Below are positions 55,396 to 64,000 of a stretch of 64,000 bases of DNA, piece after piece; the stretch's first letter is position 1; each line of letters starts with the position of its first letter. This DNA is from Anisakis pegreffii (taxonomy: Eukaryota; Nematoda; Chromadorea; Rhabditida; Anisakidae), in NCBI GenBank assembly GCA_035041965.1, contig JAPYMA010001397.1, forward strand, positions 62,001 to 126,000, in the 5' to 3' direction. Below the pieces are notes generated by a model. It was not told the origin of the DNA, searched no databases, and saw only the letters and a list, made by a program, of their open reading frames with translations. A program made the position numbers and the translations under genes.

Positions 55396-58300
55396 TATAG
55401 TTATAAATCTATGATAGCAATATAGCTCAAATGTATGCACGTTTATAATAGGCATTTCTCGTGAGAGTAATCTTTTGTTTTCTCAAATTCTGAAGTCATC
55501 GCATATGGCCATCAAAATGCATCTATAGGACGATATTTTTGTATGTTATGCTGCACTGTTTGTTCGCTTCATTTTTCAAGAGAATAATTCACATTTGTTC
55601 GATATGAGTGCTGGACAAGATTTTGTGCGAATCTTATCATCATTCAGTCAATGAATTTCGATATTAATACTGACAAATGAATTAGAGTTTTGCCATAAGA
55701 AATGACCACTAAAACAGAAGGTTTCCTCCACTGAAACGGAATCTCCTAGTTAAATTTCTGACTGAATGAAACACTTTGTGAGTGACAAATTCACGAGAAT
55801 GATTAAAAAGTATTCCGTGGTGAGCAGAGTCGTTGTTATTGCACTTCGTGAAATAAGAAATAGAGCTTTTCTTAGTACCTGCTTACAATGGAAATATTGA
55901 ATTTTAAATTAAGTCATCGCATGATTCTCACTAATTAATCGGAATCATGTGAAGACGCTGTAAACATAGATCGCTGAGAAGTATCACTGCTTGTTAGTAA
56001 AAGGAGTTCAACGATGCGACGTAAATATCAAAAGTTCCTATGATCACTGTGTTATGTCATGAATCGCTGTTATTGTCTTTATTCATCGTGGAAGTGTTGC
56101 TGTTTTGCACAAAAAGTTATAATTTCAACGTAGAATATTGCCAATCCTTCGCTCATCGATCAAAATTTATTGTAAATACGACGGACAAAGTGTTGAAAAA
56201 CAATGTAAACTTGTAATTCTTACGTAAGATTTGGGTCCCACAAACTCAGTCGAATGCACTTAATTTATTTTCTCTTCATTGTTCGTTCGCAAGAACGACG
56301 AAACACTTTGATGGAAGCTATTACCACATTTTGTCGGATGAAATTTAAACTGCTCGATTTAAACACTTCGATGTTATACTATAATACTCGTGCGTTGTTG
56401 TGCTTGACTTTCTATCGCTGAGTACATTTGGTATTAATATTCTGTTGCTGTATGCTATCGTCGTCTGATGACAAAAGTGGAGAACTCTTAATGAAAAGTC
56501 TTAAAATTTGGCAGTGATTGATGGTGATAGTGTAAGAAATAATCTGCACATTCTTCTCAGAAGCAAAAAATGGCTGCTCACAAACAAACAAGATGAATAT
56601 CTTCAACGTTTCGCAATTTTCACATCATATTTACACGTCGTCTTGCCACTCTGTTCAATGGCATGATGAGACTGTGAAATTTTTCACATTATGCATTTTC
56701 TGCTCCACTTCAAATTTGATTTTTTTGCTGTTCTTCGAATGACCTCCTCAATAATTTCAGATCTCCCAATAGAGAAGCGACAAATTTCTTATGAAGAAAC
56801 ACTCATTGTCAGGTAGGTAATAAATTGTATTCATGTAAAGGACCGTAAATTACACATAGGAAAGCGGATCAAATTTAGTCGTCAAAAAATTCCACCGCCT
56901 ATCAAATGGGATCGTGTCTATGTTTGAGAACGGTCGGATATAAGAACATACGTCTGTAAATGTAGAATATATGTTGAATTCAACGATACCCTCACGCAAT
57001 TTAGTACTGGTGCTTGGTGCACTTAGCACTGATTTCTCAACGCATGTGATCAACGTATGAGTCGGTAAATAGTACCGGTTTGTGGACAAGATGAACGCTA
57101 TCATGAAATACTAAGGAACAAGGCGCTTTCAACTGTTTTACTTGACTAGTTTTGATAGCCTATGTACTCATTCATCTAGTTCCTTGTTAATTAACTGGAT
57201 TCTAATCCAGCCATAATTGTCTCACAAGGGCAGTTAACGCCTTGATATACTTAAAAGGGCACAACTCGTTTTTCTTCTAATCAAAAACAATACTACATCC
57301 ATGAACAGCGAAAATGTACTGTAACCCAGCAAGTCTAATCACCGCACTCGATCATAATCAGCCCGCTTTCGCTTGCATCCTGTTCCATTATGACGTGTTC
57401 TCCGGTTCATCTTCATCTCAATTCGGAATGAAAGACAACGCTTTTGAATGGTGTGTGTTTGCGTGTCGGACCGGTGTAAAATTTGATGAAATTATTTGGT
57501 GACATTAATCACAAGTAAGCGATTACAACGGCAGAACAGCATCGCTTTCACATTGCAGAAACAGTTAGTAAACTGTAATAATTACAGAGCACCCTCCACA
57601 GATTGCGCACTCACTACTAAACTTGCTGTTATTGTTACGGCTGCTATTTGCTGACAGCTGGACAGGAAGAGAAGACAAAAAGTAGCAAGGACAGGAAATA
57701 ATAAAAATATAGACTGGTTGGTAGATGAGCGCGTTGATTCATTAGTTTACTTCGAAAGATGAACGGCAGCTGTGGGCAGAAGGAGCATTTGGCTGCAGAA
57801 AGGAAAAGGCATCTTTTTTGAACGGTAAAATCTGACTCGACGTAGTTTACGGCTCGTATAAGTGTGCTATTAAAGCAGATGCATTTCAGAGCACATGCTT
57901 AAACAGAAATTTGAGACTAAACTTCAGTCTTATTTGAGCAGTGTGTAGTGCTGCATGAGGTTATACGGAATGCCGCAATGATTTCAAATTGATTACAGAA
58001 GAATTTTCGAAACGATAGTATTTATGATATATGACATGATGATAACCATATGACGTTATATGGTAAAATGTACTTATGGACGAATTTCAACTGTTAAAGG
58101 GAACTTTTGGGTGGGATGTGAATGACTAGCGGAATATTTGATTGATGTGCTGATGCACTTTGAATTAGGTTTGTGCTTTTGATATTTTTGTTGCTTTTTG
58201 CTGATGCGAAATGCAACTTCCGAGTTGTTTATCATCGAAAGAGATATTGACCGATTCATTATGATGGTGCTATGGGAATTCAATGGGAAAATTGAATTCA

Positions 58301-60666
58301 TTTTGTCCGTGATTATAAAAAATTTTTCGGTGCAAAAATGTTTCGTTGAATGATTCATACATCATTTAAATTATAAGAGAGCATATTCACTAGAATTTGT
58401 GGTACAGAATTTTTGCATTCAGCCCAAAAGTACCCATAACACAAAGTAAACAACAATTCTAAGGTATTAGACGGAACAAAATCCTTCTTTCAAAGCAGAT
58501 TCTGAAACCCCGAGCAGAATTATGGGCACTTTGATTGTACTGAAATGTATCCCCATCGAAAATATTTGAATTATAACAACTTCTGATAAAAGCCAACTGG
58601 AAATTTCCACCTAAATTTTGTCACGAATTTCATTCAGTACCACCGAAACTATTCGTGTTTTTCATTCTTCGCCCAATAAAAGCACTTCCAAACTGACGAC
58701 CTGAACTTTCGGAACTCGGAATTGCATTAATTTCTCGATCACTATCAGTGATTATCAAGTTTCTCAACCAGAAGAATTCAACAAAAAAATGCACATGAAT
58801 GCGGTCCAGCTGTCATTGAACCTAACAGTAAGAGTGACCGAAACTTTTGTGAATAATTTGAACTTCAGTATTGTTTTTGAAGACATTTTTTCACGAACTG
58901 CAACAAATTATTTGCATTCTGGGGACAGCGATGGAATTTCATGTCAAAGGGCATTTGATTGTATCGACCCAATTTGAAAGTGCCATCCAGTGCTTCTTTT
59001 CCTTCAGAAAACAAAAACCCATCAATTTTGAACTGTAATGACAGATCGAAATTGGATGTTTGAACGTAGGATACTTTGACTATCTTCGCAAATGCATACA
59101 CTCAATTTATCATCAACTCAGGTGAGTGAGCAATACGATTTGAGAATTGAGAATTCTCTCTCGCAAATTTTGAACTGATTTTTAACGACATCACAACAGT
59201 CAACAAAATTCACCCTTCGCATCGGAATGACATCGTTTTTTGATCTCTTCAACGCGTCATTGCAACACGTATTCTCTCATCTCGTTGGTCAGAAAAATGA
59301 ATTCCTTTCTGACTCATGTCAACAAATTAACATGAAACCGAACGCAATCGTCTGATAATTAATTAACCCGAAGGGATGTTCTCATTTCAGACACAAATCG
59401 GAAAAGCAAAGATTGACTGCAAAAACGACAGTAACACCGACAAGGAAAGAAGGTGATATAATTCGAAATTAACAAAGCCGGCCACATAAAAGAAATGTCG
59501 AATCCCTGATGAATTAAATCCCGAAATCAAGTGCGAATATTAGTTGATGAGAAGACAGATGCTTCATTGCAATGCTGAATTTACATATCGCTCGTTTGTG
59601 TAGTTTGGATACTCTTGGTTGATTACAATAGATAATATTGCATGTTCAATCAGTTAAGCACTAATTATGCGATGAAAGTATTCACGGCTAATTTATTTTG
59701 AAGAATGAAGGTAATGTGTGTATTCACATGAGTAATACCCAGTTTGAATGAAAGAACTTATAGAAATAGCAGGCTTCTTGAAAATGCTCAATGAAAATTT
59801 TCCGGCGATATTGAAACAAATGTTAAAATGGACGGCGCATTGATCAGATAAAAGAGAGCGAAATCTTCTGATGACGGCAAAAGGCAATTAATTATAGAGG
59901 TGCTTGAGTATGCGTGGTCATGATGATGATCAACATTTCAATGTGAACGATCGTAACGCCTAATTTGAAATTGTTTACAAACATTTTAGCATGGGAATTT
60001 GTATACTGTAGCATGTTTATTAAATCTTTGAATTAAAGAAATGCGTGTATTTAAGCAGGGCAGAAAATGCGCAAATAAATTGATAAACATCTTTTGAGTA
60101 ATAACAACAACAGTATCTATCAACAATGATAATCGGTCTGCAAGGACGCCGAATTCATGCATCAACTCAATAATGAAATGGTAGAAATAAATTTATTAAC
60201 GTGTTTCGCAAACTGGAACAAACAAATAAGCAAATTAGTAGAATGAATTTGAAGATGGCTGTCTCAGCAAGCATATGAAATATCTATGACAGTAATTAGA
60301 GGAATTTGAGTCAGTTCCTAACGAGGAATATGGTTCAAAATCAGAAAAAACTCGCCATATCGGTGTGATGTAGTGGCCACAAATGAATAATGAAAAACAC
60401 TCATACGATTATAAAAGCGACATGATTATTCAGTCAGTTATTTCTATGATACTACGTGCACATCAGATGATCTGTTTACTATCCACCTATCAATCTCGTG
60501 ATATAATGCCAGATGAACGTACTGATCACAATACTGATAACAATGTACTCTTTAACAATTTTCGATGCTTTTTTATAGCGTCATTAAAGCAGAAAGTTGC
60601 AAACTAAAAACTGAAATAAAGCAAAGATTACACACAATGTGAACAGTTGCAATGATGGTGACGTAC

Positions 60667-60796
60667 CTTTTGACGGAACATTATATCGATGATTGCATAA
60701 CCTTCCCAGAACAAATGTTAATTTCTTACCACATAACCGCAATTCGGTTCCACTGACCATTATGATTAATACAGCTAGCATGATCAGCAATTTCAT
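60667..60796 (-). CDS. Insulin-like peptide, signal peptide and B-chain exon (A-chain exon not located)
   Basis: The exon reads from ATG at 60796 to a donor AAAG|GTACGT at 60667, giving 43 codons plus one base. Residues 1-16 (MKLLIMLAVLIIMVSG) are a clear signal peptide. Then follows TELRLCGKKLTFVLGRLCNH: Cys22 and Cys34 are 12 apart, with Gly after the first Cys and Leu at the positions of the insulin B helix (LCGxxLxxxLxxLC), exactly the spacing of insulin and relaxin B chains. The exon ends in phase 1, as the C-peptide intron of insulin genes does. Secreted insulin-like peptides act on the DAF-2-type receptor in nematodes to control growth, dauer and ageing. The downstream acceptor at about 60610 leads to a frame without cysteines, and no A-chain with CC-x3-C-x8-C was found by eye down to about 57.5 kb. 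It may therefore be a gene with a distant last exon, a divergent peptide, or a broken copy. Confidence 0.6.
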
Positions 60797-60874
60797 TTTG
60801 CTCGAAGTGAAATCTTTTGCAGCAATAATAGCAGTACGGTTGTGTAATAAAAGTGGCGATGATTATATCAATAG

Positions 60875-60932
60875 CAACAACAACAACAATAATATGAATA
60901 ATAATAGTAATAATAAGGATAATAACCAATAA
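60875..60932. repeat. (AAC)n/(AAT)n compound microsatellite
   Basis: CAACAACAACAACAATAAT passes into ATAATAGTAATAATAAGGATAATAACC. It lies about 80-135 nt upstream of the start codon of the insulin-like exon on the minus strand, so it may fall in that gene's 5' flank. Confidence 0.75.
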
Positions 60933-61920
60933 TCAAACCGTATAACTGATGGACTGCCCACAATAAGAAATGTTGACACCCACTGGAGTTGCAAAATTCA
61001 AGTTTGAATGAAACTTGAATTGATGCAAACGTAGGAATTTGCAGTGCTGATGCACGGAGAATGAGTACGAAGAATTTCAGCAATGCGCGATAGAATGAAT
61101 GAATTGTGGCGATTTGAATCCTCCACCGTGAAATCCAGAATGACTCTTTATAGAGAATGAATTTGTTTGAGTTACAATGTTACCCAATTTGCAAAATGTT
61201 TCAACACTGTTTGAAACAGTCAATGTCGTTTCCGTTGTCGTCAAGCGTTTTGAAGCCAAGCGAGCAGTGATCAGTTGGAAGAATCGAATTGCTGTTGGCT
61301 GTACAAGGAGCACGAGGAATGAGTGAATGCTCCTTCAGACGCTCGTCTACCTTACAATCGGCTTCTGAGTCTTGCTGGAATGCAATGAAGCCGGTACGGT
61401 GAGACGAGCCCGTTGCCGAACGGAATCAACAATCTTGGCTTAGCGCATTGGTTGGTGAATATATAGTTGCCGATCAAACAGTGATTGCGTTGCGCGCTCG
61501 TTTTGATGGCAATTAAGCGAAGGAATGAGAATGAATGAAGTGACGATTTTTCTATGATGGAAACGCAAATTAAGAGTTGTGCATGCACCGCTAAGAGGAT
61601 TGATTGCTCAATTGGTGCTGCTTAGCTGAGGATTGTTTGAGATTCGATGTAATTCGGTTTGATTGATTGATAAATTGGTGAAATTCACTGCTGGAATGTG
61701 ATAAATCAGCGGGACAATCACGTCGTGGATTTATGAGCACTTAAGAAATTTATATCTTTATCCCAGACAGATAACTAGATTGGCTAATTATAAACCACTT
61801 AATTTGAAGGTATTTAATAGCCGTTTGAACTGACAATCTTTATCTAAGTATAATAACCACTTGATTGGGTTTTGAATAGTCAGTGACGAGATGAAACCAC
61901 TCTAGGACAATTCTTCAGTA

Positions 61921-61993
61921 TTACTACTACCGTTCTGTAGGATTCTAGAGTACGACAGCAATAATAGTAGTGGTAGAATTATGGTAGTAGTAA
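61921..61993. repeat. 11-bp inverted repeat
   Basis: TTACTACTACC (61921-61931) and GGTAGTAGTAA (61983-61993) are exact reverse complements 51 nt apart. Trinucleotide composition makes this weak evidence for a functional structure. Confidence 0.5.
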
Positions 61994-62418
61994 CAGTTTA
62001 CGAATTAGAATAGCAATGTAATGTAATGTGATTTTAATCAGTTATAAATCACACAATATAAAATTTGATTGTATTATCGAATGAGTGGGAGTTAATGTGA
62101 TTGATGGAGTGATAAAATGGTTTGTGGCTGTGGCGGGCAGTGATGATGGTAGAAAAAGTACCTAAAGGTGAAGAAAGCACGACTCTTTCAGGTTTTAAAG
62201 AAAGCCTTCAAGTGGATATGAGTGAGTGAATGAAAATGTCGCAAAATTTAATCAAGTGACAAATATTTTCAACAGTAACAGAGAAGTTGAATAATTGGAT
62301 GAAAGCTGAATGAAGAGTTCGTTCACGTTACTGTGGTCGCACTCCTTATTTGATAACCTTGTTACAATCGTTGTTAAAATTGTCTTCTTGAAAAATTTTC
62401 GGTCCTTCTTCCTTGCAC

Positions 62419-62450
62419 TAACACACGCACACACATACACACACACTCAC
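62419..62450. repeat. CA-rich microsatellite
   Basis: ACACACGCACACACATACAC and continuing CA dinucleotides form a short imperfect (CA)n tract. Confidence 0.75.
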
Positions 62451-63790
62451 TTGATTCTAGTTGATTTAACAACTGAAATTCTCTTCTTTTCACACAACAC
62501 AACGATTAATACAAGCAACGGGGTGGAGCTTTTTGTGGTCGTGCTCTTGCTGAAATCATCACTATGATCCATCCCATCATATCTGACTCGATGAGTTGTT
62601 TCAGTTATTCATTGCTGATGATTGATATTATCTGATCGCTTCTGCTGAATATTGTTGTATTCTCTGCATAAAATCATCTCTTGTTACTGCTCTGTATTTA
62701 CATATAAATTCGAACACATATTACATAACTGTTACATTATAACACTGTGCGTCGCTGATGATGACGATGGTGATATGATGATCAAGGGAGGGCGGCGTTC
62801 CTCATCGAGAAGAAACATCCACTTTATGATTTTCTTTGTTATCAACACTTCTTTGCGATATCAGCAATACAAGGAACGACATTCTTTTCACTGCCAACGC
62901 TCATAAATTTTTCAGCGTATCTTACGTGTTTTGCACGTGGACGACTCATCCAACGGGGTTTAACTTTGGTTATTGACGATAACGTTGCATTGCAATGATA
63001 TGGATTTTCAGTGAACTTGATAAATGAATGGTAAATAATTTGCATTACAGCACACAATAAATGCGATGATAAAATCATGATTGGCACCTTATCATCATCA
63101 ATAAACGTGCAAACATTTCACGCACAGGTTTTATGATAAGCTTTTTGCATGCTTTCTTATATTACTTGTTTCGCTTATCAGTGATCCTTTCAAATAAGTT
63201 TTGGAATGTCACTGAAGTGAAGCAAGACAAGAAAACCCATATGAATCCGGTGTGGAATAATACGATTGGGACGAGTTAATCGTTTGTGCCGTTTGTGGCT
63301 AATCAAATCGGAATTGCACACATTTCTTAATCGTAAGTAAATTTCTAGGTTCATTTGCCAATTTATGAGCAATCAAATGCACACTTTTTGTTGTTCATAG
63401 GAAAACCAAGCCACAAATCAATCTCTCAAAAGATCAAACTCTCCAATTTTGATTGATTGGTCCACAGAAAACATCCTAACAGAAATCTCGACAACGCATT
63501 TCAATGCAACCGAAGAGCACAGTTTAGTCGCACTATGTATTTCTGTGCAACAATTCGTCTATTCACAGTTCAGCTGTACATATCTCTGTAAGGAATTTCG
63601 TAAAGACGATAAATTCTTCTAGAATTTTCACAGTCTGTCGAGTGCTTTCAAAAGGATTTCGAATTAGTTTAATATATTTTCATTTATCTTATGAGAATTC
63701 TCGGCATTCCAACAATAACTCATATGACAATATTCATGATAAGGTCTACGTATGAGTGTAAAGATCATTATCATATCACTGAGACTACTC

Positions 63791-63862
63791 AATAACAACA
63801 ACAACACCAACAATCATAATGTTAACAATAACGATATTGATAATCACAATAACAATATTCAT
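63791..63862. repeat. AAC/AAT degenerate simple-sequence tract
   Basis: AATAACAACAACAACACCAA grades into AAT/ATA-rich triplets. It is similar in kind to the tracts at 15.6, 55.3 and 60.9 kb. Confidence 0.65.
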
Positions 63863-64000
63863 TGAGTATGTGTGTACGAATACTGATTATAATAACATTG
63901 TTTCAACATTCTCAGCTACTGTGAACGATCGCAGTAACGATCACATATTCCACCCAAAACGAATCGCAGTTACCCTAATTATTTATCATCTCGCATTGAA

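Larger units (their letters stand above)
49113..60666. other. 11.5-kb region without a confident gene
   Basis: After the channel 3' UTR this stretch is AT-rich with scattered simple sequence. A possible pair of short exons at 50.7 kb is listed separately. Longer open frames at 52341-52697 (+) and 58865-59101 (-) lack ATG-led, family-like or splice-supported structure. An AAT/AAC tract lies at 55325-55395. No tRNA, rRNA or spliced-leader gene was recognised. Confidence 0.55.
60797..64000. other. Right-hand end, intergenic with simple-sequence tracts
   Basis: This contains the presumed promoter side of the insulin-like exon, trinucleotide tracts near 60.88 and 63.79 kb, a CA-rich tract near 62.42 kb and an inverted repeat at 61.92-61.99 kb. 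Several short open frames exist (for example minus 61588-61352, plus 62652-62906) but none has domain-like content or coherent splicing. Confidence 0.5.

Noticed and set aside
58865..59101. 78-codon minus-strand frame with two Cys
   Set aside because: No in-frame ATG, no signal peptide, and the opposite strand is open as well; no recognised family.
59118..59278. Cysteine-rich minus-strand open stretch (two CC pairs and two further Cys before a stop) as the missing insulin A chain
   Set aside because: It can be entered in the right phase, but the spacing is CC-x9-C-x10-C rather than CC-x3-C-x8-C, and the acceptor (GATGAG) is poor.
60085..60120. Three consecutive Cys codons on the minus strand followed by a later Cys, as an A-chain candidate
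   Set aside because: The codons come from an AAC microsatellite, the Cys pattern is incomplete and no suitable acceptor precedes it.

Overview
This window is AT-rich animal nuclear DNA, and everything recognisable in it points to a nematode. Genes are split into many small exons. Introns almost always end in TTTCAG-like acceptors, several introns are only about 40-50 nt, and the gene content is typical of worms: a patched-related (PTR) protein, a serpentine chemoreceptor and a DEG/ENaC channel. There is no operon-like packing, and intergenic gaps run from about 2 to 10 kb. I cannot name the species. The AT level and gene spacing would fit a parasitic clade III (ascaridomorph or spirurid) worm, but that is a guess. 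All gene models are my own hand splicing, with reading phase checked at each junction.

Layout. (1) 19-4980, + strand: the last 16 exons (about 864 residues) of a low-complexity, strongly acidic protein ending in an Arg/Gly tail, best read as the C-terminal half of a TPR/Megator-like nuclear-pore basket protein. Its 5' part lies outside the window. (2) 14394-7819, - strand: a complete PTR-family RND transporter-like protein with a sterol-sensing domain (about 910 residues, 16 exons), converging on gene 1. One junction near 12.1-12.9 kb does not close in phase. (3) 14.4-24.7 kb: a 10-kb gap with no convincing gene. (4) 24670-35491, + strand: a complete K-Cl cotransporter (SLC12/KCC, 27 exons). 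(5) 38691-41285, + strand: a six-exon seven-transmembrane serpentine chemoreceptor of 347 residues, whose first intron appears to use a GC donor. (6) 44454-49112, + strand: a 12-exon DEG/ENaC channel subunit of 572 residues. (7) 60796-60667, - strand: a small exon encoding a signal peptide followed by a domain with exact insulin B-chain cysteine spacing. Its A-chain exon was not found. The rest is introns, intergenic DNA, simple-sequence tracts and a few small hairpins.

Functionally, genes 2 and 4-7 all act at membranes or outside the cell (sterol/morphogen-type transport, chloride and volume control, chemosensation, cation conductance, peptide hormone). They are separate transcription units with kilobase gaps, so I infer no joint pathway. 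The most interesting items are the orphan insulin-like exon, the GC-AG intron in the receptor gene, the loss of the conserved His of the HG gating motif in the DEG/ENaC subunit, and the PTR phase break.
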